Below, piece after piece: positions 12,540-25,356 of a stretch of 64,000 bases of DNA. The DNA is taken from contig LUCM01009174.1 in NCBI GenBank assembly GCA_008360955.1, positions 445,389 to 509,388 on the forward strand. Reading direction: 5' to 3'. A program made the position numbers and the translations under genes. The stretch comes from Fasciolopsis buskii. Taxonomy: Eukaryota > Platyhelminthes > Trematoda > Plagiorchiida > Fasciolidae. Each line of letters starts with the position of its first letter. Position 1 is the first letter of the stretch. The notes beneath the pieces were generated by a model that was not told where the DNA came from, ran no database searches, and worked only from the letters and a program-made list of their open reading frames with translations.

Positions 12540-12675
12540 TTTCTTTATTATTGAAACAACAAAGTACATACATTTTCGGGAAGGGAGCCGCAGCCTGCAG
12601 AGTGCTGCCAAGTGGGGAAGTTGATTGGCGGTTTGAGGATTCGAACCCTCGAAATTCAAATCCAAACGCCACCGG
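12540..12675 (-). repeat. tRNA-derived SINE, family 1 (5' truncated)
   Basis: Minus-strand copy. In plus-strand reading it runs TTTATTATTGAAACAACAAAG, GGGAGCCGCAGCCTGCAG, TGCCAAGTGGGGAAG, then box B as GGATTCGAACCC (about 12638-12649), ending near 12675 in CAAACGCCACC. Box A is missing, so the copy is truncated at its tRNA head. Confidence 0.85.
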
Positions 12676-15600
12676 CTATTATTATGAAATCAGGTGGAAT
12701 TCAGCATATCCTTCTTCATTGTTTCGGACACAATCTTTCAGGCCTAAGCAAATTTATTAATTCTAGATTAATCCAGTGTATTATTCAAAATTCTGACCTA
12801 GAAAGTAATTGAGAGTTACTGCAACCTTCTTCCGTAGTTCATTTACCACGTGCGTCAGCTGGAATAGAACTTCTGTTTTAGGCCCATTCAGAGACTCATG
12901 ACCGGGAAGAAAATCTGCCAATCAGTCGACATTTTTGGACTGCCTCTTAGGCCACTGTCGTGCTAGTGGGAATCATGTGTTATACTGATTAAGTACGTTT
13001 ACGGAACTAGTCTGCACACAACACGGAAACCTCCAAGCGTAAAAAAAGTGTTCTTCGGAGATTCGTGGATGATCCATTTCCAGTTTTTTGTCACTCGCCA
13101 CCGTAAAGACTCCCATTGTAGACGGTGCCAGTGGATAGGCAGTTAAACTGGTTTATTTGTTGTTTATCATCTGTTACGATTCATATTTTCCGTGTAATGT
13201 CAAACTATTTCTTAGAATGTTCTTATACATTTTGATCAAAGTCCATTTATAACTACTCACCTCACCCCCCCAGTGATCTGTGGGTGACAAATATAACGAA
13301 CGCATTATTCGCTTAAACGACTGCCCCGTTCGTCGTACGTTTGGATGCTGCCATATATCGAGCTGGTTTTTAGGTCTAATCCCTTTATGTACGTCTTCAC
13401 TGCCCCAGCTTACAAGGAGTAATCTAGTACCACAATTTTACAATGGTTTCTTCATCGTTCACTCTGAAGTCCCATTTGTTATCGTTGAAAGGACGACAAA
13501 AATGATGCATTTCATCGTGATTTCCTGCACTACGTTGCTCAGTTTTGCTTATTCCCCACGTTCAACTACGATCGTTCAAACGGTCTTAACAGAATAGGAT
13601 ACTGTTCTACTCGTCCCGATGACATATTTCAACGTATTTTCAATTCAGACGCACACCTTGATGCGCTCGATTGGTAGATATTTCCGTCACGCACAAAACG
13701 TTCTTATCACACTTGCCAGAATACGTCCGGCAGTCTGTCGTTAGCTGTCGTTCAGCCAAACCAACCCACGCGGTCAACAGTCATTCGTGCTCCCTGCTCC
13801 GAAATGCACTTTTGGGTGGAAAATCATTCCCACCCAGAATGCGCCTAGCACCAGCCTGTCTGAGGGCGGTAGAAGTTACTATGAAATCTATAAATAAAGG
13901 GTTAAAAAATCCATTCTTCCTCACTCACACAAGAATATAAAAAAGGAGTTGCGAAAGTGTACATTAGTATTGGAAACTGACCGCAACCAGCGGACGAAGT
14001 GAAATGATTTGAATTTTATATATCCACTTAAAAAAATAGAACGTTGCCTGAAATTAATATTTTAGGCAGCAAAAACAGAATCGGGTGGCATATTTTGGAA
14101 AATTCCCTTTTTGAATTGGAGATATGCTTGCTGCTCGTGTACTATTCAGCATGAAAGTCAGGGTAATAAAAGAGAATTAGGAAAGATACACTCGAATGCT
14201 GTGCCAGGCACGAGTGATTCAAATGTCTCCCTAGTTTCTGTTCGGAAAAAAATGATGTCGGAGCAGAAAGACGAATCAACGTGTTCACAAATCCACGGAA
14301 ACCGTTGGATCGTACCCAGTTTCGTATCTTTTTTGATCAACATGACTGTGTCCAAAGCTGCTCGGAATTTTAATAGACCCGGTGACCAAAAAATTTGGTT
14401 CGTCCAATTTAAATATAACGATTTTTTTTAATTTTGTTTATTTAGACACTATAAAACTGTGCCAAGTTCTGATTTCACATAATATCCAACGTGTCTGATG
14501 GATACATTTACGGTATTTAAAAAAAATAATAAATTGCCCCATATAATTCGGAATAACTTTACTACAGATTTGTTACTAATATTTAAATAACATTTAATTT
14601 CATGTCCGTGTAATAAGATGCTGGCATGAAAGAGACTGTCAACCAACTAAGTGCCTTGGTAACTTGAAACGGACCGAAGACAACGTTCATCGTTGTGAAC
14701 AACGTTCATGTATACGCTGGTTGAGAATTGTCACATGACAGTTAATAATCATGTTAAATGGAATTTTTCCCACACACAGTGAGATCTCTATCAAACCGAA
14801 ATTTGTTTTGTTTTGTTTTTTTTATGCTAAAAGAACGATGAATATCAGGGCCGGTCTTATCTGTTCATCATTTATCCTAATTTCAATTGAGTGACAGCAA
14901 ATGAACTACTCAATCATGACCGATAAAATCTCAGCTAATAGCAAACGGAGACAGTTTAGGGAGTAATGAGGTAGCACATAGACAAAAATAGTCACGTGCA
15001 TTTTGCTCTTTTCATTGTCGATCACTTTCCAGATCGGCAGCCATTCAATGACTGCAACCAAATTCCTGAAACATCGCATCTTTGTCATTTATTGAGCTGA
15101 TCAAAAAGCCAAAGACTACTCCGGGTATCCATATTATTAGAAGTATGGCATTCCGCGAAGAATTGTGTGAAGAGTGGCTCATCTAGCTGATCTCTGAGAC
15201 TCTTAACGTATTTCCTCGGCAACAAACAAGTGGACTAGACTAAATTTGACCCACATGACATATTACAAGGAATGATTAAGCAAAGCTTAATAGCAGTGCC
15301 ATCGCTGATCAGTTTTTGGTTGGATAATCAAACCGATTAGACTGAAAAATGTGCAAATTTCCTCGTTTGATTTAGAATCCAATGCCACGTCCACGCTGCC
15401 TGTCCATGTCCGTGTAAACTACAGAACGTCACCGAAACCGACCGTTTTGTATCCGAATATATCGGGGAAGATAAGCGACAACAATTTGTCCAAACTCGAG
15501 TGATTCACCGAAACAATCGAATATCGTACTTCAAACCTAATGCACGTTTCCCCGTTGATCACTATCAGGCGGATGGGATTAGTTGGAGAAGAGTGCAGAC

Positions 15601-15895
15601 CACTTGATTCGCAAGATTGTGGTTTGCTTGAAAAAGTTAGCTCTACTTCGTGTCCCAAACAGTCGTTTATCTTCACGCGCGTTAACATGTTTCTAGTGGA
15701 TTTTGCAGGATTCAATATAATCCACAGGCCTTCGGCATAAAATATCTTATATTTGAAGTGCTTGCCCATATAGGTGAATATAAGAAATCTCTGAATGCTC
15801 TGTTATCATGCAATGGAATACAATAAAGCATGTATAATTAACACGCCAGCAAATGGACTTGAAAATGCTTCTCAATTTGCGATGTTGGGAACGCT
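12676..15895. other. Mostly featureless; possible TATA element
   Basis: The stretch from 13.3 to 13.9 kb is richer in GC and open in plus frames (13280-13597, 13671-13940), but no motif was recognised. CTATAAATAAAGG at about 13888-13900 resembles a core promoter TATA box on the plus strand. A short TTTTG run lies at 14805-14822. CAACGTTCAT occurs twice near 14682 and 14699. A minus acceptor near 15341 is followed by an 18-codon frame and was not called. Confidence 0.25.
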
Positions 15896-15975
15896 TTATC
15901 CCAAATGGGATATCATTTCAATGTGGTTTTTGTACTTGGGAGAACAGGGTACATAATGACACGGTAATGGATTTG
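15896..15975 (-). CDS. Candidate terminal exon, unknown protein
   Basis: The minus-strand acceptor ATTATTTTTAG (above 15975) is followed by 2 nt and a 25-codon frame, NPLPCHYVPCSPKYKNHIEM then ISHLG, to TAA. A second frame is also open and reaches a GTACAA. Cys-containing, no family recognised. The acceptor is the main support. Confidence 0.18.
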
Positions 15976-16592
15976 CTAAAAATAATTGTCCAAAAAATTA
16001 GGAATTGCATCTAACATAATCTTCTGCCAGACTATTTGAGTATGTGATTAATTGGATGAATACTAAATAATCATCATGTCTAGACAAGTATAGGCAATCA
16101 TATATGTTTTTAGGTACAGAGAGCACGATCAGTTTTGTTAGATGAGCTAGCCGTAAATGCCCGCGTAATCTCAAGGTCACGGTAACAGCGATCCCAAATA
16201 GTAAAATGACGGTTTTGCAAGTGTGAGACGGTTTCATTTATTGCAGCTAGTTTGAGCTGCACCTAGATTTTTCGAACACATTTCGAACACATACATGAAC
16301 CTTCGGACAGATTGCTTCATCCGTATCCATGTAACAAGTACCCTGGCTGATAATCATCGTCTGAAGCGCATGGCTTTAATTATGAACGTTCAATGCTTAG
16401 CAGAAAACATTTATGGTTGCTAAACCAACCCTTCATGCGTACATAATACTATCGATCAAAATGAGACTCATTGAAGTACGATTGCCCGTTGGACACATTC
16501 GATAGGTGCTAATTATCCGAAACAGCAGACGATTCGGTACTGATTGATGCATTGTTCTAGGCTTCACTTAGTGTGTTTTTCATCTCAACCAG

Positions 16593-16740
16593 TTGTCCGG
16601 AGTTCACGGTTTCCGGAAGCCCACAGGCACAAAGTGTTTACTTGTGTACACAATGTGTCAGAAACGAAGGACAATTGCGCATGATAATTTGCTGTCCACA
16701 ACGAGTTGCTTCTGAGAAACGCTGCAGATTTCGTGCATAA
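16593..16740 (+). CDS. Candidate terminal exon, Cys-rich peptide
   Basis: The acceptor GTGTTTTTCATCTCAACCAG (ending 16592) opens a 1-nt-phase frame of 48 codons to TAA. It begins CPEFTVSGSPQAQSVYLCTQ and continues with three further Cys, giving spaced pairs CxxC and CC that could bind metal or form disulfides. No named domain fits. No upstream exon is identified, so this is a single-sided call. Confidence 0.25.
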
Positions 16741-17572
16741 GAGGTGATAAGTGCTGAAGAAAGTCGAATACCGTACGAAAAACTCTGTACTGCATGCAGT
16801 TGGCCTTCATTACCTAACTAACATTGAATTCAGTTTCCTTCGTGGTTTGTCATCAGTGTCCAAGGAGGTATTCATCTCGTTGGAGTTCGGCCAATCTCAC
16901 TGTCCTATGGTAGAAACAGAAGCAAGTTATGCAAAGAAAATCAACGAAATGTAAAAATATACTGAAAATAGTCAACCTTGTCATCGTTTCCTAAAACACT
17001 TCACCCATCCATCTCATATTACGAGTTAGGACGTCGATGCGTTAGGCGATTATCCATCCAGAATGGAACACAATGCTGCCATTCTATCGCTTTTGGTATG
17101 TAGCTAGTGAACATGACTAATGGATTTTGACTCTCCAGACTCGAAAAATCTCACCTGCATTGAACTAGGTGTAACTTCACAAGTTTCCGACATCCTGCTT
17201 TTGGAGCTGCAAATGAGAAAATTGTTTTTTATGATTCGATAACTTGTAGGTGTATTTATCTGGCAACCTCAGGTTTAGAAAAAAAAATCAAGTTTCATCA
17301 TTTTGCGGAGGTAAGGAATATGAGGCTGACAAATAAACTGATCATGTCACTAAAATGAGAAGAAAGTTACTAATTTTTTTGCTGTTCGTTTCCCATGCCG
17401 ATCGATCGTGACAGTGTCATTTGTGACGAATCTTGTTCAACTAAATACACCATTCTTGCAGTTGACGGAATCCCGTGCGAATTTGCTTCACAGTGCACTC
17501 TTCCACATTGGCTTGGCCGATTCAAACAAAATTCTGGTCTTACGCATCCACAAGCATGCACGCACATGGGTG

Positions 17573-17603
<31 letters not shown>

Positions 17604-18296
17604 GAGCCGCCATATTTTGGCCAGGTGTTTCCTAATTTCGAGATAGGGTTAAGTTTATCCAATTCAGCACATGGTTTACGGATGATTTTCAATTGTCAAA
17701 CACTCCACCAATCTATGGTCAGACCCAAAGTCATGCTTGTTCTTTAAGCGCTTTTCAGTAACACCACAATGTCAACCAATCAAACGAAGGTAATTACTCG
17801 TTCTCGACAGGTGTTACATTTTTCAGTCGAATCATTCTGCATAGTTGGATGGGCAAACACGACAGTTGCGCGTGTAATTTAGCAACTTAAGTTCGGATCA
17901 ATTGATCTGTATTTCCATAGCAAGATATTCCGGCGGTATGAAAGCGCATTTGGATGGCGAATGAAATAGAAACACTTTTTTAGGAGCTAAGTTAGGCGCG
18001 AATTTGAAAAGTGAGTGTAATGGGTTTGAATCTTCTCCCAAAGCGAGTAAAGAACCGATATAAAAGCATAAAAATATCTGCGCTGCCACCCTTTTCCTGA
18101 ATTCGTTCTCGATGTTTTGCAATCATACCATCACACTATAATATAGTACAAAGAATTTTAAGAGTACCTTCCTATTCGCCAATTTGTTTTCTCAATATGT
18201 ATGGTGGGAATTTTCAAACATTTGGCAGTTAGACCAAAGACGTTTATTCCCTCTAACCTGATAAGGTTCGAACATGTACCAGTTAATTGTATTTTA
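16741..18296. other. Non-coding with CA repeat
   Basis: Besides the microsatellite at 17.58 kb, no supported feature. Confidence 0.35.
17574..17604. repeat. (CA)n microsatellite
   Basis: About 15 CA units, preceded by a GCA/CACG-rich stretch. Overlapping open frames on both strands (poly Thr-His, poly Cys-Val) come from the repeat. Confidence 0.95.
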
Positions 18297-18378
18297 GATA
18301 TTCAACCGAAATCTTCGCAGGAGTAATTTATTGTTTTGTGAATTTCTACACCCGGGGAGTAAATTGCTTTTCTGACAG
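18297..18378 (+). CDS. Candidate internal exon, hydrophobic
   Basis: The acceptor AATTGTATTTTAG (ending 18296 region) and donor GACAG|GTATGC bound 82 nt with a single continuous frame, 1 nt in and 2 nt out. The peptide YSTEIFAGVIYCFVNFYTRG is strongly hydrophobic, as in a membrane helix. The frame continues past the donor to 18475, so the exon end is uncertain. No family is recognised. Confidence 0.22.
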
Positions 18379-21300
18379 GTATGCTGAGCCTAGCCGGACG
18401 ATATATTTGTGTCTGGGTTTAGTCACGTCTCCTGTTCTATATGCATGCTTTGTATCAGATCATTGCGGTCTTTGAGAAACAATTGAAATTCTTCCAACTC
18501 GACCAATGCAGACGGGTAGACAACAATGAAAGGGCCATATTCGACATCAAATTAGGGAAATTGCTCGAAATTTCCACTCAGTGAATGCAGAGAAAATTGA
18601 CACAAATCGAGAATCATATAGTTAATCACAGATGATTTGCTTAGGACGATAATAAACAGATCCGTTCGAAACACACTTAAATAAACTGCGCACTTTTCAG
18701 AAGTGCTCCATTCCAGAAAACAGAAGAATAACGTACACGTTACTTGGCATCAGCTAGGCCAGAAATTTGTTTTCTAAGAACCGTTGTGAATATACAATTC
18801 TCCTCGATTGCTTAATCGGTCTTAATTTTATACTTTTCAAGGTATACGGGAGATATTTTGTCAATGGGTCGGAAACAAACATCCGAGATTATTGTTTTTG
18901 TATCATGCTGTTATGGGAGCGGTAAAAGTCTGTTTTCAGATATGCCCGAGTCCGTCCAATATTTTTTGCAACAATGCAAGATTTTCTGTAACGGGTAATG
19001 AGTAAAATCACCTGGGTTCAGGAAAAAATAACTGAGGCGTTGATTCCTGTCCAGAATTAGTACATTTCCCCCCATTCTATCATGATCCAAACTCGTGAAA
19101 AGATGTATTTGCTTAAATATTCATGAAAGTTTTGCTGAAGTGCGATGTCATCTGTTGCTAAGGCATAAGATTAGTCACGTGGGCTTTGGTGCCCACGACT
19201 TAAGGGTTGCTGGGCTCGTGTTTCTTGTCACTAGGATGTTACAAGTAGCCGAACAAGGCATTTTGTTTTGAAATGTTTATGTTTTTAACACTGTTTCACA
19301 TTCTTTCCGGTTGTGAAACGAAAATATTCCAAACCCCGGCCGCTATTAATCTACTTCCGGCACACCTTTCAGAAGTGTACGGTTTTCATTTTTCATCATC
19401 CGGAAATTCTTATACATGATCCTTATAAATTTGAACATGTAAACAGACTCTAAATGCATGGATATCAATTAATCAAAGTGAGCAGCCATGGTATAATCTC
19501 AGTGGCTATAAATACGTGATCTCCATTCACCACTGTTTTATTTACCAAGTTAGTCATTTTCTTTCTAGGTTGAACTGTCTTTCATTTGATAGAATGATCT
19601 TAAACCACTGCATTTGCACAAAACGTACAAGGGATCAACGACTAGCTTTGTTAACCTAATATCAAACCTTCTGTCAGCAGTGGGAAACTTTTCACTGACC
19701 ACCGAATCGTACTGAGATCAGAAAGTTCAGAAGACATTACTAATTGAAATATCCAAATACTCACGTGGTCAGCAGCTCATCGGACAGAACGAACGGCCAA
19801 ACCAAAAAGGAATGGTCCACTTGCTTGGGTCTCAAACTCAGTCATAACTGACCCTATTCAAGGTTCTCAGATATTCCAAAACAACTTAAACTCACATTAG
19901 AAGAAAAGGGAAGAATCAGCCCTATATCCATATGCACTTTCCTCGCGCAATAGGATAAGTCGTCTCTTTTGATTTCACAAACTACTGGGGATCATGCACA
20001 AACGTTGGAAGTGGATTTGCGGTATATGGCGGTCGGAACTTTTGTCTATCCACAAGCTCAATAAAGTGACAGCGCTGGTCTGTAGTTTGAGCTGTTAATC
20101 CATGCGATAGCATCATCCTCGGCAAAAAGCGGGGCAGAGTGTCCATGTGGTTGGCTGGGATCAGAGTTCGGTCAAACCATTGCGACTGTTAAAGTTGGAA
20201 GTGGACGGAGAGTTTGTCATGGACGGAGTGATGTTACCTTAGATCGTCATTGGGCACTTTTAGACAGAAGGATTTCGGAGTTTCATTCCGGCAGCCTTAA
20301 ATCATCCTCAGCTTTCAGTGGTCGTGTTTGACATCCACAAAAATTACAGGTTGATAATCATGAACTTCCGTCCGTAAGGTGATTTTTTTCTGAGTCCACA
20401 GCATTCGGTCTGACCGCAAGCAAACCCTTTCTGGTGTTGCTAACTAACATTACCACTTCAGCATTTGACCGGTCATTCGGAAGCAAATCTGATCCCAGTT
20501 GTGTGCTTTATAGTCGGCAAAATACAATACGTTTTACGGGTATTGGAGTAGGATGATCGAGAAATAATGAAGATAGGAAATCAATACATGTCTGCAAATA
20601 TACTGTGCACTTAGTGTGTACCGCCAAGTGCTGCATCGGATTCCTTGGGCCATATGTTACGTGACGGTTGGCTGCAGAAACTTATAACCGTGCTTTACTG
20701 TCCGATGGAGCATGGATGTTCGAAATGCACAGGTAGAAGGCTGAATTATGGTATAAACGAAGACACAAAAACGCAGTAAAATTCTGAATCGCCTGCGTAC
20801 AAAGTTCGCACAATTCGAAGAAAACACGATTTCCAATGGGGCAGCCTCGTCATTTTGACAAAATTGCAAAAAATAATGGAGAACACTCGACAGTTTTATC
20901 CTCAGAAATTTTGCATTTTTGCACACCAGTTCACCGCATCAGAAAAAAACGTCACGGGGACAGAATCAAACGCTCCCAATCAGCATTTCTGTTGCTGTTT
21001 AAATTCCAAACGATTATCGTACAGCGAATCCGCCATGGAGTGAAATATTATTCTCTCTGTGATTCATAGTCACGTTTTTTTTTCTTACGAACGCTGCCAG
21101 CCGGTTGTTCATGCACAACAAATATGCAAATTGCAGTGTCCTGCCTTGTTCACCGTCACCAGTGAGCAATGTGCCAAGAAAAACAAGTTAGTCAATGTTC
21201 TACCCATTCTTTGTACAAGCAACCCATGCGGATAAAGTTGTGTAGCACGGGAGAACGGATCTAACCGCATCAAGTCAGAATTTAAAGTTAATGAAAACTA

Positions 21301-22199
21301 TTCAGTTTACAATACAATATGTTCCATTCTGGTTCGCCATACAATACCATACAGTACAAACCAAACTGCATAACATTATTACCGTGACAGTTGATTCTGG
21401 TCTTATATTTCTTTGTTTGGAATTGGAAATTCAAGTCCTTAAGTTATCAGGGTAACTGACAAAGAGACGCAAATACCTCGTCTCACTGCATCTCACAAGA
21501 CCAGCGTTCACAAGATGCGGATCAGTGAAATCGTTAATAAATTAACCTATTATTATCAACCAATTTGCATTGTGTGGTCCAATGGGTTACAAGTTTATAA
21601 TTAACCTCCAATTTCTCGAGGATAAGCTCCTAACCACTTGAATGTACCTATCCATTCTTGTTTTTTAATTCCTTCAGCGCAATGTTATGATTTGGCAATC
21701 CGTTTGGGGAACACGTTGCATTAGCGACTAAAGGGTGTTCCGCGGGACAATTGATGTACTTTTGCGGTAACAAATAAAATTAACCATCGTTCATTGAGTG
21801 TCACAGTGACAACGGACCATGTCGGATAACGATCCTAACCGCTGTGCCCTCAATTTGACTAAGTGCTGCTGGGAGACAAGTTGAATTATGATTGTGTGGA
21901 CTGCGGTTGACACTTAAGAAAACAGAAATAGGTCACCAATCGCCCGTGTGCAACACTGTTGCCTGACCTCGAATTGACAAAGCACTCGGTCAGCTTGTAT
22001 AGAAGTTACTTTCTACTCTCATTCTTAGAAAATAAGTTATGGAAAAAAGAACAACAGGACATGGCACTTTTGAAACAAGCAATTTCGTCCTAACCGGGCA
22101 TATAGCATGAGTTAGGAACAAGCAATAAATTAGTGGTACGTTTTATAACCAAAGTGAACTGAGCAAGACGAGAAAAAAATGTGGCAGAAATATCCTCAG
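18379..22199. other. Largely featureless stretch
   Basis: Two good plus-strand acceptors occur, at 19568 (CATTTTCTTTCTAG) and 21677 (TTTTTTAATTCCTTCAG). The first is followed by a 29-codon frame (LNCLSFDRMILNHCICTKRT...) to 19659, the second by two competing short frames. Neither has a partner exon, so both are noted only. Confidence 0.25.
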
Positions 22200-22310
22200 C
22201 GATAAATCGCACGGTTCGAACTCCGGTATGGATCAGGTGCTTTGGTAGAAAGCGCGTGGGAGTCAACGAAAATGAATCGCCAATCCGAATATTGTCCGAG
22301 ATGAATGAAA
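22200..22310 (+). CDS. Candidate internal exon, basic peptide
   Basis: A consensus donor GAAA|GTAAGT at 22311 ends a frame open back past 22190. A possible acceptor TATCCTCAG ends at 22199, with 2 nt in and 1 nt out. The 36 codons start INRTVRTPVWIRCFGRKRVG and end RILSEMNE. The donor is strong but the acceptor lacks a long pyrimidine tract, so the 5' boundary is weak. No family is recognised. Confidence 0.25.
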
Positions 22311-22752
22311 GTAAGTGGTTCATTACGTGGCCGGGTATTCGGAATCAGGTAACTAACAAAATAGCACGTTTGCAGTGGACTGTGATTAGAATCCGTTTTG
22401 GACAACGTTGGTCGTGATGATCGTAACGTTCGAATATCGCCATCTATCTCGGAAACGGTAAGCTTTTAATAAATGTACATAATTGAACTCCTACACTGAG
22501 AAGTATAGATTGTGAATTTTATCATAAAGACATTTCCATGGTTTGATTTTATTGCTAGGCAGCATCCTTAAAGTGTCTATCAACATTTTCAAGGCACGTC
22601 ACAAAATAGCTTTGTACAATTTAAAAAGAGCTGCAGCGTGGAATTGGAACAACATAAAAGAAGTAACTAAACTTTGACCCTCACTAGAATCTTATCTGAT
22701 TCGTTAGCAGCATGAATGGATAATAAGTACGTCACCTAGAAATTTGCAAGTA

Positions 22753-23073
22753 AAATATACTACTGAGAAGAAAAACTAATACTTTCCAGCCTCTTGTCCC
22801 TTATCTGACGATTAGCCTTGCCTGGCCGACAAAAATCGTCCTGCGGATCACCATGTGATTCTTAAATCCACTTGCCATCCATTCACATTCCTAGCAATTC
22901 GAATGAGATTCTAGTGAGAAACTAAGAGAGAAGCGCACTAGTATAGGGATGCTTGAACAGAAAAATACCTAGTACGCATACTTGGAGAGCGGAAATAGCC
23001 GCGAAACCGGTCTTATGCTTCCGGGCAAATTTTATTCATTCATGCGAATGCGAAATATACTACTGAGAAGAAA
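22753..23073 (+). repeat. 21-bp exact repeat spaced 300 bp
   Basis: The same 21 bases (AATATACTACTGAGAAG core) occur at 22753-22773 and 23053-23073, exactly 300 bp apart and in the same orientation. The flanks do not obviously match. Confidence 0.7.
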
Positions 23074-24123
23074 CATTTCGAACAGTATCATGGAAGCCGC
23101 AATAAAGCTAAAATGACCATAAAACCAGTCGAAGCAGAAAAAATATACAAAAAGAAAAAAAATATAATCTAGTTAGTCTCGTTCCAGATTTGAGACGCAG
23201 CGTGACGGAAAGCTAGAATAAATCACTTATGACCGAAAGAGTCAAACAGCATTTCCGATTTTGCCTCCTCAAGTAATATATTTGTCTGGATAAAATAATT
23301 TATCTCCATGTTTGAGAATGCAACTAAATCGCGTCCTTTCTTCAACGAAAACAAACGTTCTATCTGCAATTTCTTCAAATTTGGTGACTCGAGCTGCAGT
23401 AGATTTCGCTACTCTGCGGTGATCGTGTTATTGTACGCATGCTCTCGTGGAACTGCAGACATGGCTTTAGTACACGAATCAAAATGGACGTTCTGTACAA
23501 CGTAGACCATTGCTCCTAAGAAAGCGTTAGCCTAAGCAAAGACCGTTTCATAAAAAAAACAGTTCAAAATAATCCAAAAAGGGTACATTGTTTTTGCGGT
23601 GTCACAGATGTCCACGCGCTCGACTGAATTCAGAGTTTATGCTTGCTTTGCCCTTGGTCAATCAATAATGCTCGTATCCGCCGGGTAGAAGAAGGGTCTC
23701 GGATTCGACTGCGGGTAAAACCTAGTCTGGTTGGCACTAATCCAACCGTTCCAAAGATTGACTTTTGCTATCCAACCTTGCGGTAACCAGTAAATCAATT
23801 GACAATAACATCTTCGCCTTTAATTTATTGCAAAGCAAACTGCGAAATAGTTAATCTAAATATTTTTCCTTTTTTCACTCCACTTGTAAAATGTTCGTGT
23901 TTATGTACATCTTTTGGTTGATTCTTGCGAGTTCCCGTTGATCCGTTGTTCAATATCTGGAAGACATTTTGAACACTCATCATACTGTTTGCTTGCGTTT
24001 AGTAGACAGAGGAGCTTGCATGCTTGGAACCGCTTCGATTATTCCTAAAGAGAATACCTACAGCAGTGCATCGACAGTAATGTTTTCACGTAGGACACTA
24101 AAGGACACCACATTTTTTTCCAG

Positions 24124-24347
24124 AATCTCACAATTTCGTGTACCGATTGCGATACCGTTACTTTCACTACTCTATTTGTCTTTGGATTTTGTTGCTAAGC
24201 GTTACCTTTGGCAAATTGTATCTAGGTTTTATTCGGATACAGTTTGCCGTTTGGAACATCCATGATTCTGTGAAAAGCAACGATGATTCATCCATTCCAA
24301 TGGATTTATCCTCAATCCTCCCACACGCCACACACACAGACCAATGA
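24124..24347 (+). CDS. Candidate exon after a strong acceptor; frame ambiguous
   Basis: ACATTTTTTTCCAG (ending 24123) is a near-ideal acceptor. All three frames stay open for a while. The longest runs to 24347, with a hydrophobic first half (FHYSICLWILLLSVTFGKLY) and a polar tail ending HATHTDQ. Another is hydrophobic to 24265. With three frames open, coding status cannot be settled from sequence alone. Confidence 0.2.
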
Positions 24348-24746
24348 ACGACTGGTAGTGGTAACATGGCAATTTGTTGAAGAGGACACTTAAAGTTGTT
24401 TCTTACGGTCAGAGTGAGTGCAAGTGGTACCACAATAAATGCACGAAAAACACGCGCCTACTATAGTAAAAGTTTGTCTAAATACAAAGAATGGGTTTTT
24501 CATGACTGTATTATACGCATAAAGATGTTCATTAGCTTTCAGTAGGAATCTTCCAAATGGATTCACATATACTGGAATCATCAACTAGGATGCGGCTTTG
24601 CATATGAGTTCCAGTGATCAAAGCCCTGAAATTGGAAGAACTCGACATCGCCTCAATCGCTTGGACAAACGGTTACCGCGGAACATTGAATTTGACGGAC
24701 TGACTTTGAAGTGAAATTAAAGTGGGGAACAGGTGACTTAATTACT

Positions 24747-24915
24747 TTTATCCTTTATGTTTACTTCCTTCATTAATAAAATGACAGAGTACATCAGGGC
24801 GGGGCCGCCTGCGACAGAGGACTGCGAAGTGGAGAAGCTGACCGGCGGTGGAAGGATTCGAACCTGTGACCTTCACGTCCAAACGCCACTACCTTAGCCG
24901 CTGGGCCACCGCCCT
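24747..24915 (-). repeat. tRNA-derived SINE, family 1
   Basis: Nearly full-length minus-strand copy. Plus-strand reading shows TTTATGTTTACTTCCTTCAT then AATAAAATG, the GCGGGGCCGCC block, GAAGTGGAGAAGCTGACCGG, box B as GGATTCGAACC (about 24855-24865), and the box A side as CCGCTGGGCCACCGCC at the right end. Confidence 0.9.
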
Positions 24916-25048
24916 AGGCGAGAGGGCATTTCTCACTTAATTTCTTGTTTACTCACCCCTCCCCTTCACCCCGTGATTCCTGAATAAGAGCAAAATATAT
25001 GCATAAAAATTATTACAAAAATATATTTTAGTAGTAGGAGATTGAATG

Positions 25049-25356
25049 TTTCATGAAATAATTCACCATGTGATATCATCGTTTAATTCACCACAAAAAT
25101 CCATGGAAGCACTGTGCAGCTGTTTCATCCTTGTTAGGAATCATCAACAGTGCATATCCACCGCGCCAGAACTCGGACGCAGATAAATCATCTATCAGTA
25201 GGGGTCGATCGCTTGAGCTAGCGGACAGTAACCACGCAAATCAGTGATGGATAGGTGCAACATCATGTGGTGAAGTTCAACAAACCGTTCAGAGCCTCCT
25301 CGGTAGCGCAACGGCTAAGACGTTCGACTCAGAATCGTTCGTCCCGGGCTCGCGTC
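25049..25356. repeat. Family 2 SINE with inverted 5' half
   Basis: Compared with the colinear copy at 53.5 kb, this locus has the element's 3' part in minus orientation (25049 to about 25183: TTCATGAAATAATTCACC to CGGACGC). Next to it is the 5' part in plus orientation (about 25190-25356: GGGGTCGATCGC, GGATAGGTGCAACATCATG, the tRNA-like box A TAGCGCAACGG, CGACTCAGAATCGTTCG). In element sense this is an inverted 5' segment followed by a correctly oriented 3' segment. The break lies at the box B region, where both halves share a GCGTC/GACGC end. This is the arrangement produced by twin priming in L1-type retrotransposition; two separate insertions are the alternative. Confidence 0.8.

Noticed and set aside
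14805..14822. TTTTG run as a strong minus or plus splice tract
   Set aside because: No open frame of useful length follows in either direction.
17370..17747. Four ORFs of 75-90 codons with Cys-Val or His-Thr repeats
   Set aside because: They are translations of the CA microsatellite.
21792..21912. Minus-strand exon starting after TTTCTGTTTTCTTAAG
   Set aside because: Careful recount puts a TAG stop after about 24 codons, and the acceptor ends in AAG, so support is weak.
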